A stretch of 64,000 nucleotides of DNA. It comes from DASVBE01 sp963770375 (lineage in GTDB: Bacteria > Actinomycetota > Actinomycetes > Streptosporangiales > Streptosporangiaceae). Positions within the stretch are counted from its first letter, which is position 1, and each line of letters begins with the position of its first letter. Below, one piece after another: positions 1-8,164 of this stretch. The notes under the pieces are model-generated. The model was not told the origin of the DNA. It searched no databases and saw only the letters and a program-made list of their open reading frames with translations. Where the stretch lies: positions 1-64,000 of the forward strand of contig CAVYPM010000027.1 of NCBI GenBank assembly GCA_963770375.1, in the 5' to 3' direction. The position numbers and the translations under genes were made by a program.

Positions 1-59
1 TCCGGGCTGGGCGGTCCCGTCATGATCGTCAGCTAGCGGGCGCCGGCCGGGCATGACTG

Positions 60-97
60 CGTCTCCTGCCGCAACCGTGTGGTTGCGGCAGGAGACG
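60..97 (-). terminator. Terminator hairpin after hsp20
   Basis: A perfect 17-bp stem (60-76 pairing with 81-97) closes a 4-base GTGT loop. It lies about 50 bases past the stop codon of the minus-strand small heat-shock gene. There is no T-run, which is common for actinobacterial terminators. Nothing else can be supported in bases 1-59. Confidence 0.7.
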
Positions 98-147
98 TCT
101 GGCCGGGCCGCGCGGGCCCAGCAGCGCGAGCCGCCGGGCCCGTGGCG

Positions 148-655
148 TCAGGCGCCGTTCTTGATGGCCTTGCCGGTTACCGCGGGCTTGGCCTTGCCGT
201 GACTGACCTGGATGCGCGTGGCGTGCATTTCCTTCGCCTTGGGCACGAAGATCTGCAGAACGCCGTCCTGCGCCAAGGCCTCAATCTTGTCCGCCTGCAC
301 ATGCCTGGGCATGGTGATCGACCGGCGGAAGATGCCGTAGCGGCTCTCGGACCGGTGGACCTTCTCACCGGCGGTGCCACTCGCCGGCTGCCGCTCGCCC
401 TGGATCGTCAGCAAGCTGTCCTGGAACTTGATATCCAGATCCTCGGCCCCGACACCGGGCAGCTCCATGGCCACCACGTAGGCGTCCTCACGCTCGAAGA
501 TGTCGACCGGCGGAGCCCATCGGCTGGGCGGCGGAGCCGGTGCCAGGCTGATAGGCGAACTGTCCGAACTGTCTGGGCAACCTGGTCATCCGCAGCAGCT
601 CGTCCTGCGCGCTGCGCAGATCACCGAACAGATCCCAGCTGGTCATGGCTGTCAT
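148..655 (-). CDS. Hsp20/alpha-crystallin small heat-shock protein (frameshifted)
   Basis: This is a small heat-shock chaperone of the Hsp20 family, a cytoplasmic holdase that binds unfolding proteins. The alpha-crystallin domain is recognisable from VDIFEREDAYVVAMELPGV through ALAQDGVLQIFVPKAKE. The ATG at 655 follows a GGGAGA ribosome binding site and gives the N-terminus MTAMTSWDLFGDLRSAQDEL, which is typical of actinobacterial Hsp20. That frame runs into a stop near 488, while the crystallin domain is one frame over, so a one-base indel lies at about 505-545. It is divergently transcribed from a TetR gene across an operator-rich gap. Family identity is firm. Whether the shift is real or an assembly error is unknown. 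Confidence 0.85.
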
Positions 656-719
656 GGCATTCTCCCTTGCGTCTCGCCGGGCCAGCGGCCCGGTGACCCG
701 GGAAAGAAATGCAATTCGA

Positions 720-775
720 GTGAACGACATTCGCCTCCAAGGAACAATGTTCACTATAGTGTGAACATCGTTCAC
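720..775. promoter_or_regulatory. Three spaced operator boxes between hsp20 and tetR
   Basis: Three related 15-bp inverted-repeat boxes start at 720 (GTGAACGACATTCGC), 740 (AGGAACAATGTTCAC) and 761 (GTGAACATCGTTCAC), spaced 20-21 bp (two helical turns). The consensus is GTGAAC-N3-GTTCAC. The palindromic TATAGT at 755-760 could serve as a -10 element on either strand. The inference is that this is the binding site of the adjacent TetR protein, controlling both divergent genes. Confidence 0.6.
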
Positions 776-803
776 AGTCAAGTTCGGCTCCCGGGAGGCA
801 ACC

Positions 804-1535
804 ATGGCGGATCCACCGCAGCAGGCCACCGGTGCGGACCCGCGCCGGCTGTGGTTCGCGCCGCCCGACGGCGCCCAGCGACCGCGCCGCGTGCTGACCC
901 GCGAGCGAGTCGTCGCCGAGGCGCTCGCGGTTATCGGCGCCGACGGCGCTGGCGCCCTGAGCATGCGGGCCCTCGCCGGCCGCCTGGGCGTCGCGCCTGG
1001 TGCGCTGTACCGTCACGTGCGCAGCAAGGAGCAGCTCTGCGACCTGGTCGTGGACGGGGTGCTGGCGGAGGTCGATTGCGGTGCCGGCCCGTCCCTCGCC
1101 TGGCCAGCGCAGGTCAGGACACTCGCCGCCCGGCTGCGGACGGTCCTGGAGACCATCCCGGCATCGCCGCCCTGCTCAAGACCCGTGACCCCCTGGGGCC
1201 GCACTCCCTCGCCCTGGCCGAGGCATTCCTTAGGGCGCTGCAGCAGGCCGGCCTGCCCCAGCGGGAGACCGCCCTGGCGTACTCCTCGATCTACGACTAC
1301 ATCCTGGGCTTCGCCCTGAGCGACCGCACCACCGCTAACGAGCAGCGCGTCCGGGACACCGCGACCAGGCACCGGCTGCACGCGTTCTTCCGGTCGCCTG
1401 CCAGCCGACCGGTTCCCCGTCCTGGCCGTCCTCGGCGAGCATGTGTGGACCGACGATCGCGACGAGCGATTCACTGCGGGCCTCGGCACGCTCCTCATGG
1501 GCCTGCAGGCAGCGCGGCCGCCCGGCCCGAGGTGA
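804..1535 (+). CDS. TetR/AcrR family transcriptional regulator (two frameshifts)
   Basis: This is a TetR-type repressor. The N-terminal helix-turn-helix is clear (VVAEALAVIGADGAGALSMRALAGRLGVAPGALYRHV), starting about residue 35. The ligand-binding half continues in a second frame (ALLKTRDPLGPHSLALAEAF, then YDYILGFALSDR) and its tail in a third (ADRFPVLAVLGEHVWTDDRD), ending at the TGA at 1533-1535. The shifts lie near 1157 and 1395. It is divergent from hsp20 and probably autoregulated through the boxes at 720-775. The ligand cannot be inferred. The family call is secure; the intactness of the gene is not. Confidence 0.8.
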
Positions 1536-1848
1536 GGCCAGGGACCGGCAAGACCAGATCGCCGGCGACCTGCGCCGTGGGCCTGTGCCGGGACAGCGAC
1601 GGCGCCGCGGAGGCTGCAGCCGCCCCGGCGGAAGGGGCGGAATTTCCTATGCGAGTGAAAGGCGCGTATTGTAATAAATGTTTCTCCGGACCCAGGTATC
1701 CGCATTCACGTTATATCGAGCACAGCGCGGCGAGGTCCGTTTTTTATGAGCTGAGCGGCGCGGAAATACTTTTGCGTCAAGGCTGGCGTGAAATCTGGGA
1801 GATCTCGGTCCCCTGCCCCATGCGCAGAATCAGCCAGGGAGAACCACA
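1536..1848 (+). other. Intergenic region, no gene seen
   Basis: These 313 bases lie between the TetR gene and the following membrane-protein gene. From about 1640 they become markedly less GC-rich (for example GTATTGTAATAAATG), which suits a promoter or leader region. I see no convincing coding sequence, RNA gene or terminator. Confidence 0.4.
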
Positions 1849-2465
1849 GTGAAACGCATAACCTTCGACATCCTCGCCGCCGTCGGCGGCCTGTTCCTGG
1901 CCGTCACGCTGATCGTCTCGGGCGTGCTGCTGGCCTGGGCCCACAACTTCATCGGCAACGAGGTGCACACCCAGCTCGCCGCACAGAAGATCTATTTCCC
2001 GCCTGCGGGCAGCGCGGCCATCAAGGCCCCGGAATTTGCCGCGATGCGCCAGTACGCCGGCCAGCAGCTCACCACCGGCGCCCAGGCCGAGACCTACGCC
2101 GACCACTTCATCGCCAACCACCTGATCAAGATCGGCGGCGGCAAGACCTACGCCCAGGTCACGCAGAAGCTCTGGCCAGCCCCGGCAACGCCAAGCTGGC
2201 CGCCACCGCCGCGACCTTGTTCCAGGGCCAGACGCTGCGCGGCCTGCTGCTCAACGCCTACGCCTTCGCGACCATGGGCACGATCGCCGGAATCGCCGCC
2301 ATCGCCGCGTTCATCGCGGCCGCGTTCATGCTGATACTCAGCGGCCTTGGCCTGATCCATGCCCGCCGCGTTTCCCCCTCGGCCGACATCCTCACCCGGC
2401 ATTCCAGCCCTCCGGCCGCCCCGGCCGAGTTGGCCATCGCCGAGCCGCAGTCTGGCCGCAGGTGA
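1849..2465 (+). CDS. Small conserved membrane protein, two TM helices (frameshifted)
   Basis: An actinobacterial membrane protein of unknown function. A GTG start follows AGGGAG. One TM helix lies at residues 7-30 (ILAAVGGLFLAVTLIVSGVL). A roughly 120-residue extracytoplasmic segment with IYFPPAGSAAIK and QYAGQQLTTGAQAETYADHFI follows. A second helix (TMGTIAGIAAIAAFIAAAFM) and a short Arg-rich cytoplasmic tail end the protein. The two halves are in different frames, joined near 2160-2190. The pattern of YAGQQLTTGAQA then FQGQTLRGLLLNAYAF matches a recurrent family of hypothetical actinobacterial membrane proteins as I recall it. No function is assigned. Confidence 0.7.
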
Positions 2466-3404
2466 CCGCTTGCGTGAGAGCACATCTGATGCCGGGCCAT
2501 CGCTTACCCGCGAGCCGGGTAGCGGGGCAACGCGGAGGCGCCGGCGCGCATGATCAGCGTCAGCGGTTTCGGGGCGCGCGGGAGGACACGATCGCTGATC
2601 GTGGATTGATGCTTGGCCAGCTGATGCAGACGGGCGCCGACGCGGGTGATGGCCTGGCCGCTGACGTGGCGCGTCTGCCATGCTGTCACCGGCCTGCTTG
2701 ACGCCGATGGCGGGTCCATCAGGGTCGGGGGACCCGGCGATGAACCAGGTGACGCTGTGCGCTGCCGGTAGGCGCACCGGATTGCTCGAGAACCTGCAGG
2801 ATGTCCTAGGCGAAGGGCCTTGCCGCGAGGCGCTTGATGCCGGCCGCCCACGTGAGGCTCCCCTGCATGCCCTCGGCGTGCGCGGGCGCCGCGGTGTTCA
2901 TCGACGATCAGCCCGCTTACTGCGCCGTGAGCTGCCCCGCATTCCCGCCCCTGAGCGAATGCCGCCATGACCAGCGCGCGCCGCATCCCGCCGATGCAGG
3001 CGCCGGCCTTGCGCGGGGCGCGTCACGGGTGGCTGCGGTAAGCGATTCCCGGTCAGCTGCGGCAGGCGATCGTGGCGAAGTCGTCCTCCGAGGTGGCTCC
3101 CGGGCTCCTTCCGGTCAGCCCGGCATCGCGTCCGCCCAGCCACGCGGCGAGCGCCCACGCGGCGGCCGGGAGCCCGCCAGACTCGGTCAGGCTCCACGCG
3201 ATGGTACGCAGCAGCCGCAGCGGCCGGGGGAGTTCCAGGTGCCCGGGGACACGCGAGCCGGACATCAGCTGCGGGGATGCGGTGATCATCAGCGGTCAGT
3301 CCGGCCGTGGCGGGTCGCTGACCTGTGGGTGGCCCCCCGCAGGGGCAGGTGGGCGACCTTGCTGGCGCTCCCTGGCCGCATGGCCGCTAATACGCACCGG
3401 GCTG
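2466..3404. other. Long stretch without a supported gene
   Basis: These 939 bases contain open frames on both strands, but none has a ribosome binding site plus recognisable protein character. Minus-strand fragments such as LAKHQSTISDRVLPRAPKPL (about 2560-2620) and LRLLRTIAWSLTESGGLPAA (about 3160-3220) look protein-like and may be remnants of a decayed or multiply frameshifted gene. I do not recognise the family. Confidence 0.35.
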
Positions 3405-3704
3405 TCAGCGGCGTGCGTACCGGCCGGACCGCCTGGTCTGCCCAGAGCGGCTGGTAATCAGGTGGTAGACGAGCAGCAGGACGGCCGCCCCGGCGATGGC
3501 AGTGAGCCAGGTCGAGAGGTTGAAGAACCCCTTCAGCGGGTGGTGGAGGTGGAACAGCCTGGTGGCCACCCAGCCGCCGGCCAGCGCCCCGGCGACGCCG
3601 ATCAGGCAGGTCAGGATGAGTCCCTGTGATCTTCTGCCGGGGATCAGCATGTTGGCGATCAGGCCTGCGCCCAGGCCGAGGATAATCCACGCGATGATGC
3701 CCAT
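3405..3704 (-). CDS. GlsB/YeaQ/YmgE family stress membrane protein
   Basis: A 99-residue integral membrane protein of the transglycosylase-associated (GlsB/YeaQ/YmgE) family, usually linked to envelope stress. It has three helices: GIIAWIILGLGAGLIANMLI (residues 2-21), a second around GLILTCLIGVAGALAGGWVA (28-47), and a third WLTAIAGAAVLLLVYHLI (about 66-84). The family signature GLGAGLIANMLIPGR is present. The ATG at 3704 follows AAAGGGAG. The tail is basic. It stands alone between two gene-poor regions. A second, divergent family member lies at 8881-9216. No catalytic role is established for this family. Confidence 0.9.
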   Translation of the reverse strand: MGIIAWIILGLGAGLIANMLIPGRRSQGLILTCLIGVAGALAGGWVATRLFHLHHPLKGFFNLSTWLTAIAGAAVLLLVYHLITSRSGQTRRSGRYARR

Positions 3705-4087
3705 AACCGACTCCCTTTAGTCAGTAACAAGGTGAGGTACGCGGTAGCCGGTCATGCTGGATAGATCGCGGTGGGAGAAGGTTCTCCCGGGAATTTCACC
3801 CTCCTCTTCGCTCCGCGGCGTCTTGCCTGCACCGTTTCCGTGTACAAAACAGAACTCCGGCCCTTCAGCTCACCCGCTGATATTCAGGGAATGAGCCACC
3901 GAGGTCCGGAGCGACAATCTAAATATTACTCTTGTTTTGCTTTGCTGCATAGGCCATTCCGCTGAGGCGGCGTGCCGGGATTCGCCGGGCACGACGCGGC
4001 CCTGGAGGTGACGCGGGGCAGCTGCTGGCGGCTGCCTGTGCGGCAGCGATGGCCTGGCCGGGCGGATCCTGCGCGACCGGTGGTGGG
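3705..4087. other. Intergenic region, no gene seen
   Basis: These 383 bases separate the GlsB-type gene from the second TetR gene. A small inverted repeat GGGAGAA/TTCTCCC lies at 3773-3788. The part from about 3890 to 3960 is unusually AT-rich (AATCTAAATATTACTC), so it may hold a promoter or be foreign DNA. I see no supportable coding region. Confidence 0.4.
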
Positions 4088-4816
4088 TTACCCGCTCCTG
4101 GCGGGCAGTGTGGCGGTGAGTCCGGTGAGGAGGATGTCGAGGCCGCGTTCGAGTTCGGCGGCGCCGTCGTAGCGGGCCAGGGCGGGGGCGAGGCTGCGGA
4201 TCAGGGGAAATTCGCCGATCGGCAGCCGATGCAGTCCCAGCCGCAGCAGGTCGTCGGTTTCCTCGGGTTTCTCGACGAGTTCCTGCAGTTCGTTGAGCAC
4301 GTGTCCGTGCAGGAACCCGAACAGGGCACGGTAGATGTGCAGGGCCTCAGGTCCGCTGAATCCGGCGCGGGTGAGCAGCGTGAGGATGTCCTCAAGCGGG
4401 CGCAGGGTGCCGGGCGGGCGGAGCCCGAGCGGGGTGGCCAGGGGACGGGTGACGAGCATCGGTACCACGCGCGGGTGGGCCAGCGCCAGCGCCCGGTAGT
4501 CGCGGGCGACGGTGCGCAGCTGGGCGGCCCAGTCGGGGTCGGCAGGGTCGACCCTGAGCTGCGCGAGCACGATTTCAGCGACGCCGTCGAGCAGGGCGGC
4601 CTTGCTCGGCGCATGCCGGTAAAGAATCATCGGGTCGCGGCCCAGCGCACGGGCCAGGCGCCGCATCGACAGCCCATCGGCCCCGTCGGTATCGATGATC
4701 GCCAGCGCAGCCGCCAGGACGACGTCCCGGGTGACCTTGCGATCCTCGCGGGTGGCCTTGCCATCCTCGCGGGTGGCCTTGTCGCTGGCAACGGGGCCGG
4801 GCTGCGGTCGGGTCAT
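4088..4816 (-). CDS. TetR/AcrR family transcriptional regulator
   Basis: An intact 242-residue TetR-type repressor. The helix-turn-helix lies around residues 30-75 (DVVLAAALAIIDTDGADGLS, then MRRLARALGRDPMILYRHAP). A C-terminal ligand and dimerisation domain contains VARDYRALALAHPRVVPMLV and FSGPEALHIYRALFGFLHGH. The N-terminus carries an unusual charged repeat (DKATREDGKATREDRKVTRD) encoded by a near-perfect DNA repeat at about 4738-4785. It is divergent from the membrane gene at 4950, and two palindromes in the gap are likely operators. The ligand is unknown. Confidence 0.9.
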   Translation of the reverse strand: MTRPQPGPVASDKATREDGKATREDRKVTRDVVLAAALAIIDTDGADGLSMRRLARALGRDPMILYRHAPSKAALLDGVAEIVLAQLRVDPADPDWAAQLRTVARDYRALALAHPRVVPMLVTRPLATPLGLRPPGTLRPLEDILTLLTRAGFSGPEALHIYRALFGFLHGHVLNELQELVEKPEETDDLLRLGLHRLPIGEFPLIRSLAPALARYDGAAELERGLDILLTGLTATLPARSG

Positions 4817-4871
4817 CGCAAGTCACCCTTCTCTGCTGTCATGGGAGCCCGCTGCTCCCGTGTTCCTAGCA

Positions 4872-4927
4872 TGTAGGTCTACGGTGTTGACACAGTCCAA
4901 TCCGCCGTGTTCTTCTGTAGATCTACA
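4872..4927. promoter_or_regulatory. Paired operator palindromes and promoter
   Basis: A perfect 12-bp palindrome TGTAGATCTACA lies at 4916-4927 and a two-mismatch copy TGTAGGTCTACG at 4872-4883. Their centres are 44 bp apart, about four helical turns. A consensus -35 TTGACA lies between them at 4887-4892. This is probably the operator pair for the adjacent TetR, repressing the gene at 4950 and its own gene. Confidence 0.6.
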
Positions 4928-4949
4928 GTGTAGATCATATGGAGTCGGC

Positions 4950-5530
4950 ATGCTGGTCATTTTCGGGCTCATCATCGTGGTCGCCGCGGTGGTCGTCGGC
5001 GCGGCCGGGGTTCTCGGCAACGACGGTGGCGCGCACGGTGTCGCTCACGGGTTCTCGGTCCTGGGCTACCACGTAAACGGCTCCGGCACGGTGTTTCTGT
5101 ACGGCATCACGGTCGGGGCCGTCGGCCTGTTCGGGCTGTGGCTGCTGCTGGCCGGCGCGCGGCGTACCGCCCGCCGCGGCCGCGACGCCCGCCGCGGGCT
5201 ACGGCAGTCCCGCCGCGAGACCGCCGCCGTCAGCAAGGACCGCGACGACCTCATCGGCCAGCGCGACACCGCCCGCGCCGACACCGCCAGTGCGCTGGCC
5301 AGCCCCGCGCCCGGCAGCCGCAGTGGCCCCAGCGCGGACCAGGGCCATCAGGTGAGCCCGGACGGGCGCCGCCGGATCAGGCCGCGCCTGTCCGGCCGCT
5401 GGGACGCTGCCGCCTCGCAGGCCGGGACACCCCGCAGGCCGCCGCTGCAGACCCGGAACCGCTGGCCGCCCAGGCCCCGGCCGGCGCGCCCGCCACCGCA
5501 GATGACTCACGAAAGATCAGTCAGCAATGA
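4950..5530 (+). CDS. Putative two-TM membrane protein with charged tail (probable frameshift)
   Basis: Unrecognised membrane protein. ATG at 4950 sits 5 bases after GGAG. Helix 1 is MLVIFGLIIVVAAVVVGAAG (residues 1-20) and helix 2 is about 43-65 (FLYGITVGAVGLFGLWLLLA). A very basic cytoplasmic stretch (RRTARRGRDARRGLRQSRRE) follows, with a coiled-coil-like segment SKDRDDLIGQRDTARADTAS. The natural-looking C-terminus (PLAAQAPAGAPATADDSRKI) is in another frame and ends at the TGA at 5528-5530, so a shift near 5400-5435 is likely. It faces a TetR gene that probably controls it. The next tiny ORF overlaps it by four bases (ATGA), suggesting translational coupling. Confidence 0.6.
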
Positions 5531-5619
5531 GTACCACTAAAAAGCTCGCGCACAGAGCCGAAGCGGTCACAGGCAGCCTCAAGAAGATGGCCGGCCGGCT
5601 CCCCAGCGCGCAGGCGTGA
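5527..5619 (+). CDS. Tiny CsbD-like protein
   Basis: A 30-residue ORF (MSTTKKLAHRAEAVTGSLKK then MAGRLPSAQA) whose ATG overlaps the stop of the preceding gene. The pattern KKLAHRAEAVTGSLKKMAG resembles the start of CsbD-type general-stress proteins (KxKHKAEExxGKxKExxG), but it is about half the usual length. It may be a truncated family member or a short coupled peptide. The cysteine synthase start codon overlaps its stop. The assignment is tentative. Confidence 0.4.
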   Translation: MSTTKKLAHRAEAVTGSLKKMAGRLPSAQA

Positions 5620-6621
5620 ATGGTGTGAGCGGTGCGTGCTTGACGGCGCACGAGGCGCAGGCACCTGCGGCAGACTCGGCGGCGGGTGCGGTGCCGGAGA
5701 CTGCCGCGGCCTTGCTCCGGCGAGGCGGCGGCACGATCCTGGACGCTATTGGCAACACGCCGCTGGTCATGGTCGACGGGATATGGGTCAAGCTCGAGTA
5801 CCTCAACCCTTCCGGATCAATCAAGGCGCGCATCGCCAAGTACATGATCGAACGGGCGGAACGGGAAGGGCTGCTGCGGCCTGGCGACACCATCGTGGAA
5901 GCAAGCAGCGGCAATACCGGCAACGCGATGAGCATGGTCGCCGCCGTCAAGGGCTACCGGATGCTCGTCATAATGCCGGACGGGATGAGCGGCGAGCGGC
6001 TGGCGATCTCACGGGCCTTCGGCGCGCAGGTGATGACGCTCGGCGATTTTCACGTTAATGACGCGCTGGCCAAGGCCCGGGAAATCGGCCGCAAGCCGGG
6101 GCACTTCGCGCCGCAGCAATTCGATTCAGAGTGGAACGTTGAGGAGAACCGCATCTGGCTCGGCCCCGAGACACTGGCCCAGCTTCCGGACGGCGTGGTC
6201 CCTGACGCCGTGGTCGGCGGGGTCGGCACGGGCGGCACAATCGTCGGTGTGGGGCTGTGCTTCCGCGAGCGCAACCCATCCTGCCGGGTCGTCGCCGTCG
6301 AGCCTAATGAGTCATGCACGCTGATGTGCGGCGAGGTCGGCCTGGCATCTCATCGAGGGCATCTCTGACGGCTTCATCCCCGGCATCTTCGCCAGGCACC
6401 GGCAGGTTATCGATGAAGTAGTCCCAGTAGACAGCGACGCGGCAATCGCCGAGATGCGCCGCCTGGCCCGCGAGTTTGGGCTGTTCGTGGGCCCGAGTTC
6501 CGGCGCGCACCTTGTCGCCGCCCGCGAGTTGCGAGCGCGGTATCCGGACCTCCGGCACCTCGTCACGTTCTTCTGCGACGAGGGGGAGAAGTACATTAAC
6601 GACTACTTTCTCGGCGCTTGA
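5616..6621 (+). CDS. PLP-dependent cysteine synthase-type enzyme (frameshifted)
   Basis: A member of the fold-II PLP family (cysteine synthase / cystathionine beta-synthase type), which replaces the leaving group of an activated serine with sulfide. Motifs seen are IGNTPLV, the PLP lysine in NPSGSIKAR (K70), the SSGNTGN loop (about 98-103) that binds the substrate carboxylate, and the phosphate loop GGVGTGGT. After about 6340 the reading continues one frame over (ISDGFIPGIFARHRQVIDEV to DEGEKYINDYFLGA, stop 6619-6621). The GTG start overlaps the previous stop and has a poor ribosome binding site, so a start further in is possible. No serine acetyltransferase is nearby, so the sulfur donor and pathway are unclear. 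Confidence 0.8.
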
Positions 6622-6629
6622 CCAACCAT

Positions 6630-6747
6630 TAAAAGTGTCCACCCGGGGTGCGTGGTGGCGGTTCTTTGAGCCTGGTGGCCTGCCGGGGCCGGGTTTGCCC
6701 TGTTTGGGCGCACCGGCCGGCTGGGCCCTTACAAGCGCCCATCGCAA
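6630..6747 (-). pseudogene. C-terminal scrap of an IS701-like transposase
   Basis: The minus strand encodes PGPGRPPGSKNRHHAPRVDT, which matches the basic, proline-rich C-terminal tail typical of actinobacterial IS701-type transposases (GRPKGSRN-x-APR). No catalytic region precedes it. A matching N-terminal fragment lies at 8158-8420 on the opposite strand. I read both as remains of insertion sequences. Confidence 0.5.
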
Positions 6748-6785
6748 GCCAGAGCCGATAGGGCGGCCCCGGACAGCCGACTCTT

Positions 6786-6826
6786 GATACGCGCCTCCGG
6801 CACCGGGTGGTGCCGGGGCGCGTATC
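6786..6826 (-). terminator. Terminator hairpin after secreted-protein gene
   Basis: The left arm at 6786-6804 and right arm at 6809-6826 form an 18-bp stem with one bulged T and a GGGT loop. It begins 8 bases past the stop of the minus-strand gene at 6834. There is no T-run. Confidence 0.7.
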
Positions 6827-6833
6827 GGCCTGG

Positions 6834-7580
6834 TTAGCTGGCCGGCGCGAAGATCACGCTGAACGAGCTGCCGCCGTGGCTCAGCGCGGAGGGCGCGGCC
6901 CGCACGGATCCGTTTTGGTGACCATTGCTGGTGGCGAGCACCTTGCTGTGCGAGTACCAGCTGGCGAGGGTACCGCGGTGGCCGTTGTAGGTGGTGAGCT
7001 TGACGCCAGTGAAGCGTGCCAGCGTCATCGGGGCGGACGGGGCCGTGAAGCTGCTGCCCGAGTCGAAACCGCCGTAGATGCGGGGGTTGTTGAAGGAGAC
7101 GCTCCCAACGTGGGCCTGGCCGAAGGCCGAGTCGCCGTTCGCGTCAAAGACGTTCACGCTGACGACGCCGTTGGCCTTGTTGTAGTAGATGCTCTCGGTG
7201 ACGGACTGCCCGGCAGCGAACCTGGTGTCGCCCTGAAGAGTGAGGGGCGCGCCGTTGACATCCGCCCAGGGGTGGTAGGAGCTGTCGGTCTTCGGGTTGC
7301 CGCCGATATTGATGTCGGCACTCACGTTCCCACCGGTGCTGGTGCCGAAGAGGTGGGTCTCCCAGCTGACGCCGTCATCGACAGTCGCGAACTTCGACGG
7401 GGAGCGCAAATACACGGTGTCCTGGACGTAGCGGAACTGGGCCTGGGTAGCGCTGTAGCCGGACGAGTCCGGGGTAAAGTCACGGGGCCCGGTACTGGCC
7501 GACGCGCTGCCGGCCAGGGCCGTAAGCCCGAAGCCGGCGCTGACGGCCACAGCCGACAGCGCGGTGATGATCGGACGCAT
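6834..7580 (-). CDS. Secreted protein of unknown function
   Basis: A 248-residue protein with a clear Sec signal peptide (MRPIITALSAVAVSAGFGLT then ALAGSASAS), with predicted cleavage near residue 30. The mature part is rich in Ser, Thr, Gly, Asn and Tyr with alternating hydrophobic residues, suggesting a beta-sandwich. It lacks cysteines and carries segments such as GVSWETHLFGTSTGGNVSAD and YYNKANGVVSVNVFDANGD. ATG at 7580 follows AGGAG. It could be a lectin-like or eqolisin-like extracellular protein, but no catalytic motif is evident. It sits between two transposase fragments and ends at a strong hairpin. Confidence 0.75.
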   Translation of the reverse strand: MRPIITALSAVAVSAGFGLTALAGSASASTGPRDFTPDSSGYSATQAQFRYVQDTVYLRSPSKFATVDDGVSWETHLFGTSTGGNVSADINIGGNPKTDSSYHPWADVNGAPLTLQGDTRFAAGQSVTESIYYNKANGVVSVNVFDANGDSAFGQAHVGSVSFNNPRIYGGFDSGSSFTAPSAPMTLARFTGVKLTTYNGHRGTLASWYSHSKVLATSNGHQNGSVRAAPSALSHGGSSFSVIFAPAS

Positions 7581-8106
7581 CTAAACTCCTCTTGAACCAT
7601 GGTCTGGGTCTCATCAGCGGCAGCCTTAAAATGCTCCCGTACGGCCTTCCCGCGCCGTTTCGACCTGCGATAACGCTCAGTTCACTCGTGATCCACGAGT
7701 TCTGTCAGCTTCGGGCCAGAGCGTTTTGAGTGGCCCGTTCAGCCCACGCCGGTGACGGCGTCAGCAACCCCGTGACGCTGCCATCTCCGGCGAATGTCAC
7801 GGCGACTCACCGCCGGTCCGGGAAATACGCGACACCGGACCCACCTAAAGCAACGGCGGAGGTAAGCGGCGGAACCTCGATTTGCGCACGGCTTGCTCCT
7901 TCCCTGGAGCGTGCCCCTACGCATTGGCAAACGCCTCACGTATATACCGAGAATATCGGATTCCGGGGGTTTCCTTAACTATATACCCGGATGACAGCAC
8001 TAATAACCATGATCGTGACTTGCTGCTCGTTCAGGCCGTTTTTCATCTGCTTAGTTATTCCAGCCGGAGATCGTGATCTTGGTGCGTGGCGGTGCTGGAT
8101 GTGAAG
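7581..8106. other. Intergenic region with one small palindrome
   Basis: These 526 bases lie upstream of the secreted-protein gene. A perfect inverted repeat ACTCGTG-ATC-CACGAGT lies at 7684-7700 and could be an operator. From about 7930 the sequence is AT-richer. I see no supportable gene; short open frames lack ribosome binding sites. Confidence 0.4.
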
Positions 8107-8164
8107 CAGCCACCGCCTGATCATCCTGGTTTGTGAGGACTCAGAGAGGATCGTGCGGTGGCTG
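8107..8164 (+). repeat. Inverted repeat around the transposase start
   Basis: CAGCCACCGC at 8107-8116 is repeated inverted as GCGGTGGCTG at 8155-8164, which covers the GTG start of the transposase fragment; GAGAGGA lies between them. Folding would sequester the start codon, as in leaders that limit transposase translation. It may alternatively lie close to the terminal inverted repeat of the original element. Confidence 0.5.

Noticed and set aside
500..1852. 450-codon plus-strand frame across hsp20, the operators and the TetR gene
   Set aside because: Only its middle part is real, the displaced ligand-binding half of the TetR protein. The rest is antisense or intergenic.
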